In this document: one piece after another, positions 1-8,850 of the stretch
How positions within the stretch are numbered: position 1 is the first letter of the stretch
Layout of the letters: every line of letters begins with the position of its first letter
DNA from: an uncultured Clostridia bacterium
Lineage (GTDB): Bacteria; Bacillota; Clostridia; TANB77; CAG-508
Length of the DNA: 26,043 nucleotides
Assembly (NCBI GenBank): GCA_947626705.1
Contig: CANQTJ010000004.1
Location: 1 to 26,043, forward strand
Direction of reading: 5' to 3'
Made by a program: the position numbers and the translations under genes
Notes under the pieces: generated by a model
What the model was told of the DNA's origin: nothing
Database searches by the model: none
The model's input: only the letters and a program-made list of their open reading frames with translations

Positions 1-2
1 CT

Positions 3-420
3 AGTAATATATTCCAGTCTAAATTTATATACAGCCTAACCATCGATAACATACTAAACATTATTATATTATTAATATTAGCAGGAATAACAATAGGCCA
101 ATTAACTGGAAATGGACTATTTTATAAAGTAAAATTAGCAAAGGAAAAATCAGAACAAGCAAAGATGATGAAAATAAAACTTTAGGAGATTACGAAAATA
201 AAATTGGAGAATATATAGATGGAACAAGAAATAATGAAACTACCAATATATTATGGGAAGGAAATACTTCAAATGGAATACTAGATTTAACAGATTCTAT
301 TTATAATTATGATTTTTTGAAAGTGAGTGCTGGTGCTCTATCATATACGCTTATTGTGCATTTTTTATATTATCTATTTCTACTGATGGAAAAACTCTAA
401 TATTAACTAGGTCTGGATAA
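3..420 (+). pseudogene. Decayed type IV pilin-like (pseudopilin) protein, 5' end off window
   Basis: Three reading frames in succession give one coherent protein. Frame 3 encodes a hydrophobic stretch (LTIDNILNIIILLILAGITI, then GQLTGNGLFYKVKLAKEKSEQAK) and stops at about 185. A second frame continues as DDENKTLGDYENKIGEYIDG and on to a Trp-Glu-Gly segment. After about position 355 a third frame ends in FFILSISTDGKTLILTRSG and a stop at 418-420. The hydrophobic helix followed by LTG-NG and an amphipathic Lys/Glu helix is the usual N-terminal layout of pilin-like secreted proteins of clostridia. At least two small frameshifts, one near 165-170 and one near 350-360, break the gene. The signal-peptide start lies before the window. 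The family call rests on pattern recognition of the N-terminal helix; the disruption is seen directly. Confidence 0.6.
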
Positions 421-584
421 GGAAACGAGACAAAGGGCTGGGATGCTTAAGAAATTTTTTTATAATAATCAAAAACATTGAAAAATATATAGTTTTAGAA
501 TATGCGACTCATTTCACCTCGACCATTTTTTGCCCTTTTTCAAGGGAATTCAAGATAACTTATAAAAATTTAAAAATTAAAAAA

Positions 585-625
585 TATGCTATTTTTCAAT
601 AAAATGAGAAATAGCATAATTTTTT
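585..625. terminator. Bidirectional intrinsic terminator
   Basis: A 13-bp stem (585-597 with 606-618) with an 8-nt loop is flanked by an A-rich run on the left and a T run (620-625) on the right. It therefore works in both directions. It lies between the pilin-like relic on the plus strand and the 3' end of the bile salt hydrolase gene on the minus strand. Confidence 0.85.
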
Positions 626-689
626 ATATTTTTGAAAATCTTTTAAAACTATTACCTTTTTATATGTATATATCTATACATATTTTTAA

Positions 690-1664
690 TTAATTTTGCA
701 TATAAATTTGTTGTCCTTTTATTAAGTCATAACTTATTAATTGGTTTCCTTCTAAATTCTCTTTATACATATCTATAGCTGTAATTTGGCTATTTTCATA
801 AGTTTTATAATAATATATTCCTTTATCCATATTACAACAAGAGCTATAAATTGTTATCTCATATTTATCATCTCCCATATAAACGCATCCTCTTTGTTGA
901 TACACTGACTCTAATATATGAAAAAATTGACTGATACTCTCTGACTCTGAATTACCTGATATAGAGTTCATTTTTGTAAATGTTGCTTTTACAAATCTTG
1001 ATGCTGATGATAAATCGCCTGGTAATCCAATTCCTCCCATACCTCTGCTATAAGTTTCTAAATTCAATTTTTTTGAAAATTTATTTATAGGTTGTTCTGT
1101 TGATAAATTCATATAATTATTTAAATTAAACATTTGAATATCAAATGTAGGATTATTTGTTAAAACACCTACTGGATTATCATATATTTTAAGTCCGTCT
1201 TTAACACTTTCAACTGTTATTGATGATTCTTTATCAGCAATAATCCAATGTAATGGAGATGCCGGTAATTGTTTACTAAAATTAATTAGTGCTATATTTG
1301 TATTCTTTAGTAATTTTTTAACTTCTTCTATATCACTACATTGTGATAAAACATAAGGAATAAATTCAAATGGTGCTATATTATTCATATTTTCTTGTTC
1401 TTCTTTATAATTTGCATTATTTGGAAAATTTAATCCGGCCATTCCTAAACCTTTTTCATTGATTGCATCATAATATAGAGGATAATCATTTGAGATATAA
1501 GCCATTCCTATTATTGCATAATGATTATCTAACTCTTTTACCTTTCTAAATTTAAATTTATAATTTCTAGGTGTTATTGTTACTGTTTCTTTGTATGAAT
1601 ATTCTAAATCTAAATTTCTACCAAAATAATGATTATTTGTATAATAAGTTATTGCTGTACACAT
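690..1664 (-). CDS. bsh: Choloylglycine hydrolase (bile salt hydrolase)
   Basis: This 324-residue protein cleaves the amide bond of glycine- or taurine-conjugated bile salts (or penicillin V in the acylase branch). It is an N-terminal nucleophile enzyme of the choloylglycine hydrolase family. The sequence opens MCTAITYY, so Cys2 becomes the nucleophile after Met removal. Family residues visible include Arg16 and Asp19 (FGRNLDLEYSY), the Asn of MNEKGLGMAGLNFP, the Asn of GVLTNNPTFD, and the Arg of GLPGDLSSASRF. Length and motifs follow the Clostridium perfringens bile salt hydrolase closely, including the C-terminal KGIYYYKTYENSQITAIDM. No signal peptide is seen, as expected for a cytoplasmic enzyme. 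An AGAAGG ribosome site lies 10 nt before the ATG. The gene stands alone between the decayed pilin-like gene and the metal ATPase. Confidence 0.93.
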   Translation of the reverse strand: MCTAITYYTNNHYFGRNLDLEYSYKETVTITPRNYKFKFRKVKELDNHYAIIGMAYISNDYPLYYDAINEKGLGMAGLNFPNNANYKEEQENMNNIAPFEFIPYVLSQCSDIEEVKKLLKNTNIALINFSKQLPASPLHWIIADKESSITVESVKDGLKIYDNPVGVLTNNPTFDIQMFNLNNYMNLSTEQPINKFSKKLNLETYSRGMGGIGLPGDLSSASRFVKATFTKMNSISGNSESESISQFFHILESVYQQRGCVYMGDDKYEITIYSSCCNMDKGIYYYKTYENSQITAIDMYKENLEGNQLISYDLIKGQQIYMQN

Positions 1665-1847
1665 AATTTTATTACCTTCTTTCTAATATTTATAACATTT
1701 ATAATTTTTATAGCTTTAATATTTTGTAATTTGTTATCTTTTTTATTTTTAATTTTTATTTTATCATTTAATGTTTTATATTTTTCCTTTTTATAAAATA
1801 TCATAATTTATCAATTTTTCTACATTTAAGTCCAAATGTTATATTAT

Positions 1848-3680
1848 TTAATATAATACTCTTAAAGCATTTATAATAGCAATTATAGAAACTCCAACAT
1901 CTGCAAATACAGCTTCCCACATTGTTGATAATCCAAATGCACTTAAAATTAAAATGATTATTTTTACAGAAATAGCAAATATTATATTCTCTTTAACAAT
2001 TCTCATTGTTTTTTTAGATAAATGTATAGCATCGACTATTTTTGATGGTTCATCTGTCATAAGTACAATATCTGCTGCTTCTATTGCTGCATCTGACCCT
2101 AAAGCTCCCATCGCTATACCTATATCTGAAATTGCTAGAACTGGTGCATCATTTATTCCATCTCCTACAAATGCCAGTTTACTTTTTTTGCTTTTTTCTT
2201 TTAATAAACCTTCCACCTTTTCTACCTTATCATTTGGCAATAGTTGTGTATATACTTTATCTATTCCTAAATCTTTTGCAACACTTTCTCCAATACTTTT
2301 TGTATCACCTGTTAACATTATAGTTTGTTTTATATTATTTTTCTTTAAGTCTTTTATTGTCTTTTTGGCATCTTTTTTTATTTTATCTGCTATGACTATA
2401 TTACCAACAAATTTTCCATCTATTGCTATATATAAAACTGTTCCTATTTCATTTTTTTTTGTAAATTCTATATTTTTTGTATTCATTAGTTTCTCATTGC
2501 CAACTAATACATTTTGATTATTAATTTTAGCAACAATTCCATATCCGGATAATTCTTCTATTTTTTCTATTTCTTTTTCATTTATTTTTTTATTATATTC
2601 TTTTTTTATAGATAATGCAATAGGATGATTTGAATAATTTTCGCTATATGCTGCTATTTTTATTAATTCTTCTTTGCTTATATTAATTGCATTAATCTTT
2701 TGAACTTCAAAAATTCCCTCAGTTAATGTTCCTGTTTTATCAAATACTATTGTTTCTGTATTAGCTAAACCCTCTAAGTAATTACTTCCTTTTATTAAAA
2801 TGCCCTTCTTAGATGCTCCTCCTATTCCTCCAAAAAAACTTAATGGTATCGAAATAACTAATGCACATGGACAAGATACTACAAGAAATGATAGTGCTCT
2901 ATATATCCAATCTGAAAAAATTGCATCTTTTATTATTAATGGTGGTAAAATTGCAATTATTACTGCTATAAATACAACTGTTGGTGTATAATACTTAGCA
3001 AATTTAGTAATAAAGTTTTCTGCTTTTGCTTTTTTACTACTTGCGTTTTCAACTAAATCTAGTATTTTACTTGCTGTTGATTCTCCATATTCTTTTGTTA
3101 CTTTTATTTTTATAACACCATTTAAATTTATACAACCGCTTAAAATTTCTGTACCTTCTTTTACATCTTTAGGAATTGTTTCTCCTGTTAAAGCTTTTGT
3201 ATCAATAGTTGATACTCCTTCTACTATATATCCATCTAGTGGAATTTTTTCTCCTGGTTTTACAATAATAATTTCGCCAATGTTTACTTTATCTGGTGCA
3301 ATTTTTTCTATTTTTCCATTCCTTTCTACATTGGCAAAATCAGGTCTTATATCCATTAAATACGAAATTGACTTTCTTGATTTATCTACTGCATAACTTT
3401 GAAATAACTCACCTATTTGATAAAATAGCATAACTGCAACTGCTTCTGGAAATTCTCCAACTCCAAATGCACCAATTGTTGCAACTGTCATCAAAAAATT
3501 TTCGTCAAAAACTTCTCCTTTAAAAATATTTTCTAATGCTTCTTTTATAATCTCTCCTCCTACTATTATGTATGAAATTACAAATATTATATTATTTATA
3601 ATTTGATTATTAAAATCTATTATAAGTGAAATTACAAATAATATAGCAGATATTATAATTTTTATTTTATCTTTTTTCAT
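1848..3680 (-). CDS. cadA: Heavy-metal (Cd/Zn/Pb type) P1B-ATPase efflux pump
   Basis: A 610-residue membrane ATPase that exports divalent soft metals using ATP. In order it shows membrane helices in the first 90 residues, the actuator TGE (165-167), the transport-site motif SCPCAL (Cys270 and Cys272), the phosphorylated Asp314 in DKTGTLTEG, the SNHP motif of P1B pumps, GDGINDAPVL, and a C-terminal FADVGVS whose Asp is typical of Zn/Cd/Pb pumps. It lacks the N-terminal GMxCxxC or HMA metal-binding domain found in many CadA proteins, which makes it shorter than the approximately 700-residue type. An AGGAGG site lies 7 nt before the ATG. It follows the ArsR-type repressor gene by 17 bp and is presumably co-transcribed and induced by metal. 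The Cd/Zn assignment comes from motifs plus the CadC-like neighbour. Confidence 0.92.
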   Translation of the reverse strand: MKKDKIKIIISAILFVISLIIDFNNQIINNIIFVISYIIVGGEIIKEALENIFKGEVFDENFLMTVATIGAFGVGEFPEAVAVMLFYQIGELFQSYAVDKSRKSISYLMDIRPDFANVERNGKIEKIAPDKVNIGEIIIVKPGEKIPLDGYIVEGVSTIDTKALTGETIPKDVKEGTEILSGCINLNGVIKIKVTKEYGESTASKILDLVENASSKKAKAENFITKFAKYYTPTVVFIAVIIAILPPLIIKDAIFSDWIYRALSFLVVSCPCALVISIPLSFFGGIGGASKKGILIKGSNYLEGLANTETIVFDKTGTLTEGIFEVQKINAINISKEELIKIAAYSENYSNHPIALSIKKEYNKKINEKEIEKIEELSGYGIVAKINNQNVLVGNEKLMNTKNIEFTKKNEIGTVLYIAIDGKFVGNIVIADKIKKDAKKTIKDLKKNNIKQTIMLTGDTKSIGESVAKDLGIDKVYTQLLPNDKVEKVEGLLKEKSKKSKLAFVGDGINDAPVLAISDIGIAMGALGSDAAIEAADIVLMTDEPSKIVDAIHLSKKTMRIVKENIIFAISVKIIILILSAFGLSTMWEAVFADVGVSIIAIINALRVLY

Positions 3681-3697
3681 TATAATGCCTCCTTCTT

Positions 3698-4060
3698 TTA
3701 CTTTTTATGTTCTATATGTTCTGTACCTATTTCAAATACCTCTTTTACATGATTATCATCTAACATATAAAAAACTTCTTTTCCTGATTTTCTACATTTA
3801 ACAATTCCGCTTCTTCTTAATGTTCCTAATTGATGTGAAATAGAAGATTTACTCATTCCTAAAACATTTGCAATATCACATACACACATTTCATTTTTAT
3901 CTAATGCGAATAATATTTTTGTTCTAGTTGCATCTCCTATAATTTTAAAGAATTCCGCAAGTTTATTAAATGTATCTGCATCTGGCATATTTTTAATAGT
4001 CTTTTCAACTACGTCTTTATGAATTACATTACAATCACATATAAATTCGTTTTTAGACAT
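3698..4060 (-). CDS. cadC: ArsR/SmtB family metal-sensing repressor (CadC-like)
   Basis: A 120-residue winged-helix repressor that releases DNA when it binds a toxic metal. The core is EFFKIIGDATRTKILFAL, then the recognition helix MSKSSISHQLGTLRRSG and the wing GKEVFYMLDD. Cys8 and Cys10 at the N terminus and Cys59 and Cys61 in MCVCDI match the Cys site of CadC. Asp102, His104, His115 and His118 at the C terminus match the second zinc site of the family. The start has an AAGGAGG site 7 nt upstream. The gene lies directly before the P-type ATPase and directly after two palindromic sites in a duplicated promoter, which indicates autoregulation. The exact metal is not decided by sequence. Confidence 0.92.
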   Translation of the reverse strand: MSKNEFICDCNVIHKDVVEKTIKNMPDADTFNKLAEFFKIIGDATRTKILFALDKNEMCVCDIANVLGMSKSSISHQLGTLRRSGIVKCRKSGKEVFYMLDDNHVKEVFEIGTEHIEHKK

Positions 4061-4088
4061 ATTTACCCTCCTTATTCTTTTGTTTTAT

Positions 4089-4153
4089 ATTATAGTTGAA
4101 TTATTATTCAATTGTTCAATTTAATTATAGTTGAATATATATTCAATTGTCAA
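4089..4153 (-). promoter_or_regulatory. Tandem duplicated cad promoter with palindromic operators
   Basis: The distal promoter reads TTGACA (4148-4153), an 18-nt spacer and TATAAT (4124-4129). The spacer holds the palindrome TTGAATATATATTCAA (4131-4146). The proximal promoter reads TTGAAC (4114-4119), a 19-nt spacer and TATAAT (4089-4094). Its spacer holds TTGAATTATTATTCAA (4096-4111). The two units look like a tandem copy of one promoter-operator. The position between -35 and -10 is the one expected for ArsR/SmtB repressors. Confidence 0.8.
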
Positions 4154-4175
4154 TAGTTTTTTTTATAATTATTAT
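4147..4175 (+). promoter_or_regulatory. Promoter for the M23 peptidase, overlapping the cad promoter
   Basis: TTGTCA (4147-4152), a 17-nt spacer and TATTAT (4170-4175) face the plus-strand peptidase gene. The -35 box shares bases with the -35 box of the distal cad promoter on the other strand, so the two promoters are likely to compete. The -35 box also abuts the operator at 4131-4146. Confidence 0.55.
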
Positions 4176-4224
4176 TAAATCATAAAATCAATTTAACAAA
4201 ATATATTTATATGAGGTGTTTTAA

Positions 4225-5316
4225 TTGTTAAAAAAATCAAACTTTAAATTTGGTATAATTAGTTTATATAAATTAAGGAAAAAAACATTTGCTTTTATTA
4301 TTTTATTTTTAATTATAATTATTGTTTCAAGTTATTTTTTAATATCTAAATCAATAGAAACAAATAATATAATATTTTGGAACAAAGATATAAAAGTAAA
4401 TGAAAAAGAAGATTATATAAAATGGGTAGACTTTAAAATAACATCTGACGTTATGACAAAAACTGCAAAACTAGATATTGATTCTCATAATTCTAATTCT
4501 GAGATAAAATATAATTGGATAGAACTTCTTTCATATCTTGCTTGTAAAAATGGTGGTGATTTTAAAAAATTTAATCAAAATACTCTAGATAAATTAATAG
4601 AAGAACTTAATAATGGTAAAAGTATGGAAGATATTACAAAAGATTTAAAATATTATTCTTATTATTATCAAAGTTACTCAGCAACTTTAGGTGGATTTAT
4701 TGGTAATTATTCTATAGAAACTGAAAATGAAAATGGTACTACATCTTTTCAAGATAAATATGGAATTAAAGCTTTTTTGCCTATTGCTAAAAATTATTCT
4801 TTTAGTCATTATGACGATTTTGGAAATTCTAGATCCTATGGTTTTAAACGTACACATTTAGGGAACGATTTAATGGGTAATATAGGTACTCCTATAATTG
4901 CTGTCGAATCTGGTATAATTGAACATTTAGGTTGGAATCAATATGGAGGTTGGCGCGTAGGGATTAGAAGCTTTGATGGAAAAAGATACTATTATTATGC
5001 ACATTTGAGAAAAAATCATCCTTATGCTTCTAATTTAACTGAAGGTTCAACTGTAAAAGCTGGAGATGTTATAGGTTATCTCGGTATGACTGGATATAGT
5101 ATAAAAGAAAATGTTAATAATATTAATGTTCCACATTTACATTTTGGTATGCAACTTATTTTTGATGAATCACAAGTTGACGGCAATAATGAAATATGGA
5201 TTGATGTTTATAACATAATTGAATTTTTAAAACAAAATCGTTCTACTGTCTTTATGAATAACTCTGAAACTAAAGATTATGTAAGAAAATATAATTTTAA
5301 AGATAAAGATTATTGA
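4225..5316 (+). CDS. Membrane-anchored M23 (LytM-type) metallopeptidase
   Basis: A 363-residue protein that probably cuts peptidoglycan cross-links outside the membrane. A basic N terminus is followed by one hydrophobic helix (about residues 20-40). A middle domain of unknown role spans roughly 45-190, and the M23 domain spans about 200-335. Zinc ligands are His210 and Asp214 (HLGND) and His305 (HLHFG). His259 (YAHL) and His303 are the expected catalytic histidines, so the enzyme should be active. The start is a TTG at 4225 with GAGGTG 6 nt upstream; no better ATG exists nearby. It is convergent with the HtrA gene and ends at a shared terminator. Similar clostridial proteins pair this middle domain with M23, sometimes in sporulation, but a specific role cannot be assigned here. 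Confidence 0.85.
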   Translation: MLKKSNFKFGIISLYKLRKKTFAFIILFLIIIIVSSYFLISKSIETNNIIFWNKDIKVNEKEDYIKWVDFKITSDVMTKTAKLDIDSHNSNSEIKYNWIELLSYLACKNGGDFKKFNQNTLDKLIEELNNGKSMEDITKDLKYYSYYYQSYSATLGGFIGNYSIETENENGTTSFQDKYGIKAFLPIAKNYSFSHYDDFGNSRSYGFKRTHLGNDLMGNIGTPIIAVESGIIEHLGWNQYGGWRVGIRSFDGKRYYYYAHLRKNHPYASNLTEGSTVKAGDVIGYLGMTGYSIKENVNNINVPHLHFGMQLIFDESQVDGNNEIWIDVYNIIEFLKQNRSTVFMNNSETKDYVRKYNFKDKDY

Positions 5317-5324
5317 TTTTAATA

Positions 5325-5367
5325 CAGACATTTTTAAATTTTTATATTAAAAATTTAAAAATGTCTG
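5325..5367. terminator. Bidirectional terminator between convergent genes
   Basis: A perfect 20-bp stem (5325-5344 with 5348-5367) closes on a 3-nt loop. It fills the space between the M23 stop at 5316 and the HtrA stop at 5368, so it can end both transcripts. Confidence 0.85.
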
Positions 5368-6519
5368 CTATTGTTCTTTTCCTAATTTAATTTTAATATT
5401 TATATTAATTCTTCCTCTATATACTTCTAAGTTAACTATATCATTAGGCTTTTTACTATATATATATTCTCTTAAATCATTCATTGTATTTAATTCTTTT
5501 CCATCAATTGAATTAATAATATCTTTTTCTTTTAAATCTGTTTTATATGCTGGTCCGTTTTTTATAATTTGTGCAACATAAATTCCTTTACTAAAATTTA
5601 TATTACTATCTAAATATGGTATTACATTTTTATCATAAGCATATACTCCCATTGTAGCCTGTTCAAAAGAATCATTTTCAACAAAACTCTTTATAACTGG
5701 TTTAACTACATTAATTGGAACTGCAAATCCAATTCCTTCTGCTGATGATATTTTTACAGTATTTATTCCTATTACTTCTCCATTTGGATATATTAACGGT
5801 CCTCCACTATTGCCTGGATTTATAGTTGCATCTGTTTGAATTAAATCTGACATATATGATACATCATCATTTTCTTCTAGTTTAATACTTCTATTTTTAC
5901 TACTTATAATTCCTGATGTAACAGTTCTTCTAAATTCAAATCCTATTGGATTTCCAATTGCATAAACATTTTCTCCAATTCTTATATTACTTGAATCTCC
6001 TAATTTAATATACTTTAAATCCTTTGCATCTATTTTTGTAATAGATAAGTCTAAATCTGCATCACTCCATACTACTGTTCCATCATATTTTTTACTATTT
6101 TCTAAAGTTATATAACAAGTGCTATATTTTCCTCCTGTTACATGTTCATTACTTAATATATAACCATTTTCAGATACAATAATTCCTGTCCCTAATCCTA
6201 AGGAAGTTTCATTATTATTAGAAAAAATTGAACTTCCATTATCTTTTAACTTTGAAATTCCTACAACACTATCCATTGTATTTTCTAATGTATCTGCTAC
6301 GGTTTTACTATCTTTTTCTTCACTTTCCACAGTTTTTTCACTCATTGTGGATTGTACTCTTTCAATCTCATAATTTGATTTATCTATATCTATTTTTTTA
6401 TAAGTGTAATATAAATATATTAATATTATACTAATAAGTGCTAATATGATAACTGTTAATATTATCTTTTTTATATCATTTTGCTTTTTTATTCTTTTTG
6501 CTTTCATAACTTCACCCAT
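5368..6519 (-). CDS. htrA: HtrA/DegP-family membrane-anchored serine protease with PDZ domain
   Basis: A 383-residue surface quality-control protease. A basic N terminus and a hydrophobic helix (about 18-40) anchor it, with the protease outside the cell. The trypsin-like triad is His126 (LSNEHV), Asp157 (DADLDLSI) and Ser238 (NPGNSGGP). One PDZ domain fills about residues 285-380 and carries KGIYVAQIIKNGPAYKTDLKEKDIINSIDG. The chosen ATG has GGAAA upstream; a second ATG four codons later is also possible. The gene is transcribed alone, ending at the shared hairpin with the M23 gene. HtrA proteins usually handle misfolded exported proteins under stress; the target here is unknown. Confidence 0.92.
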   Translation of the reverse strand: MGEVMKAKRIKKQNDIKKIILTVIILALISIILIYLYYTYKKIDIDKSNYEIERVQSTMSEKTVESEEKDSKTVADTLENTMDSVVGISKLKDNGSSIFSNNNETSLGLGTGIIVSENGYILSNEHVTGGKYSTCYITLENSKKYDGTVVWSDADLDLSITKIDAKDLKYIKLGDSSNIRIGENVYAIGNPIGFEFRRTVTSGIISSKNRSIKLEENDDVSYMSDLIQTDATINPGNSGGPLIYPNGEVIGINTVKISSAEGIGFAVPINVVKPVIKSFVENDSFEQATMGVYAYDKNVIPYLDSNINFSKGIYVAQIIKNGPAYKTDLKEKDIINSIDGKELNTMNDLREYIYSKKPNDIVNLEVYRGRININIKIKLGKEQ

Positions 6520-6639
6520 AATATTATTTCCATAATTTTAATGATTTAAACTTTTTAAGTTTCGTTTTTTATAAAATATTAATTTATGAAAAAATATTAA
6601 TTATTAAGCAAGTTGAGTATGTTTAACTTATTTTAATTT

Positions 6640-8823
6640 CTATACCTTCATAGATAATGCAACCTTTTTTCTTTCCATATCTATTTTTATAACCTTTACT
6701 TTTACTATATCACCTACTGAAACTAAATCTGAAGGATTTTTTATAAATTTATCACTCATTTCAGAAATATGAACTAATCCATCATATTTAACTCCAATAT
6801 CCACAAAAGCGCCGAAATCAATAACATTTCTAACTGTTCCTGTTAATATCATTCCTTCTTTTAAATCTTCTAACTTTAGTACATCTGAACGTAATATCGG
6901 CTTTGGCATATCTTCACGTGGATCTCTTCCAGGTTTACTAAGTTCTGATATTATATCAGTTAACGTCATTTCTCCAATTTCTAATTCCTTAGCAGTTTTT
7001 GATATTTCTATTTCTTTAAGTTTTTGTTTTAATTCGTAAACTTTCTTTTTATCTCTTAAATCTTCTTTATTGAATCCTATTGAATTTAATAACTTTTCAG
7101 TAACTTCATAACTTTCTGGGTGAACTGCCGTTATTTCTAATGGATTAATTCCATCTATAATTCTTAAAAATCCTGCGCATTGTTCAAACGCAACTTTTCC
7201 TAATTTTGGAACTTTTAAAAGCTCCTTCCTCTCTTTTAATTTTCCGTTTTCATCTCTATATTTTACTATATTTTTAGCAATTGTACTATTTATTCCTGAT
7301 ACATACGAAAGCAAAGATGGTGTTGCTGTATTTACATCAACTCCTACTTTATTAACACTATCTTCTACAACTCCTGTTAAACTTTCTGCTAATTTCTTTT
7401 GATTAACATCATGTTGATATTGTCCAACACCTATTGCTTTAGGATCTATTTTTACAAGTTCAGCAAGTGGATCTTGTAATCTTCTAGCAATTGATATAGC
7501 TCCTCTTATTGATACATTTATATCTGGATATTCCTCTGTTGCAAGTTTTGATGCAGAATAAACTGATGCTCCTGCTTCACTTACAATTACATAATGCACT
7601 TCTCTATCCGCTTCTTTTATCATATCTGCTACAAACATTTCTGATTCTCTAGAAGCTGTTCCATTTCCTATTGCAATCATATCAATTTTATCTTTTTCTA
7701 TCAATTTTAATAATTCTTTTTTAGCATTATCAATATCATTTTGTGGCTCTGTTGGATATACTGTTGTATAATCTAAAACTTTTCCTGTTTCATCTATTAC
7801 AGCAATTTTACATCCTGTTCTATATGCTGGGTCAAATCCCATAACTGTTTTTCCTTTAATTGGTGCTCCCAATAATAATTGTTTTGAATTTTGACCAAAT
7901 ACTTTTATTGCTTTTTCTTCTGCCTTCTCAGTTAAATCTGAACGAATTTCTCTTTCTATAGATGGTTCTATTAATCTTTCAAAACTATCTAAAATTGTAT
8001 CTTTTAACATTTGTGTAAATTGAGTTTCACCTTTTATAATATCTTTTTCTATATATAATAATATTTTATCTTGAGGCTTTTCTAATTTTACTTTTAAAAA
8101 TTCTTCTTTTTCACCTCTATTTATAGCTAAAATTCTATGACTTGGAATATATTTTATAGCTTCACTATAATCGTAATACATTTCATAATTTGATTTAGCT
8201 TCTTCATCTTTTGCTTTTGTTTGAACTACACCTTCTCTATAACATTGTCTTTTTATTTCTTTTCTATATTTAGCATTATCTGAAATATCTTCTGCTATTA
8301 TATCTAATGCACCTTGAATTGCATCTTGTTCATTAGCAACAACTTTATCTTTGTTTTTCTTATCTTCGTCTGATAGTTTATCTATATTAATAAATTTTTT
8401 TGCAATTTCAAATATATCGTTTTTTTCTGTTTGCTCTATAATTATATTAGCTAATGGTTCTAATCCCTTAGCTTTTGCAACTGTTGCTCTAGTCTTTTTC
8501 TTTTGTTTATATGGTCTATAAATATCTTCAACTTCTGCTAATGTTTTTGCAATAGCAATTGCCTGTAATATTTCATCTGTAAGTTTCCCTTGTTCATCTA
8601 TTGATTTTACAACTTCTTCTTTTCTTGTTTCTAAATTTCTTAAATATGTTAGCCTTTCTCCAAATGTTCTTAATATTTCATCACTTAGTCCACCAGTTAC
8701 TTCTTTTCTGTAACGAGCTATGAATGGTATTGTATTTCCTTCATCTATTAATTTGATTGTATTTTCTACTTGAGTCGTTTTAATATTTAATTCTTCTGCT
8801 ATTGTTTTTATGATTTTTTCCAT
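6640..8823 (-). CDS. tex: RNA-binding transcription accessory protein Tex
   Basis: This 727-residue cytoplasmic protein matches the Tex/YhgF family in length and layout. An N-terminal helical part begins KTIAEELNIKTTQVENTIKLIDEGNTIPFIARYRKEVTGGL. A YqgF-like RNase H-fold domain shows VMGFDPAYRTGCKIAVID. Helix-hairpin-helix motifs follow (SYVSGINSTIAKNIVKYR and KVPKLGKVAFEQCAGFLRI), and an S1 RNA-binding domain sits at about 650-725 (GTVRNVIDFGAFVDIGVKYDGLVHISEMS). Tex binds nucleic acid and affects transcription and RNA turnover. It lies 27 bp after the ABC-F gene in the same direction, suggesting one transcript. A GAGGAAGG site precedes the ATG. Confidence 0.96.
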   Translation of the reverse strand: MEKIIKTIAEELNIKTTQVENTIKLIDEGNTIPFIARYRKEVTGGLSDEILRTFGERLTYLRNLETRKEEVVKSIDEQGKLTDEILQAIAIAKTLAEVEDIYRPYKQKKKTRATVAKAKGLEPLANIIIEQTEKNDIFEIAKKFINIDKLSDEDKKNKDKVVANEQDAIQGALDIIAEDISDNAKYRKEIKRQCYREGVVQTKAKDEEAKSNYEMYYDYSEAIKYIPSHRILAINRGEKEEFLKVKLEKPQDKILLYIEKDIIKGETQFTQMLKDTILDSFERLIEPSIEREIRSDLTEKAEEKAIKVFGQNSKQLLLGAPIKGKTVMGFDPAYRTGCKIAVIDETGKVLDYTTVYPTEPQNDIDNAKKELLKLIEKDKIDMIAIGNGTASRESEMFVADMIKEADREVHYVIVSEAGASVYSASKLATEEYPDINVSIRGAISIARRLQDPLAELVKIDPKAIGVGQYQHDVNQKKLAESLTGVVEDSVNKVGVDVNTATPSLLSYVSGINSTIAKNIVKYRDENGKLKERKELLKVPKLGKVAFEQCAGFLRIIDGINPLEITAVHPESYEVTEKLLNSIGFNKEDLRDKKKVYELKQKLKEIEISKTAKELEIGEMTLTDIISELSKPGRDPREDMPKPILRSDVLKLEDLKEGMILTGTVRNVIDFGAFVDIGVKYDGLVHISEMSDKFIKNPSDLVSVGDIVKVKVIKIDMERKKVALSMKV

Positions 8824-8850
8824 TATCTTACCTTCCTCTTTTTATCTCTT

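Noticed and set aside
1954..2517. A 187-codon open frame on the plus strand within the metal ATPase gene
   Set aside because: It is antisense to a clear P-type ATPase, has no ribosome site, and its hydrophobic composition comes from the AT-rich reverse strand.
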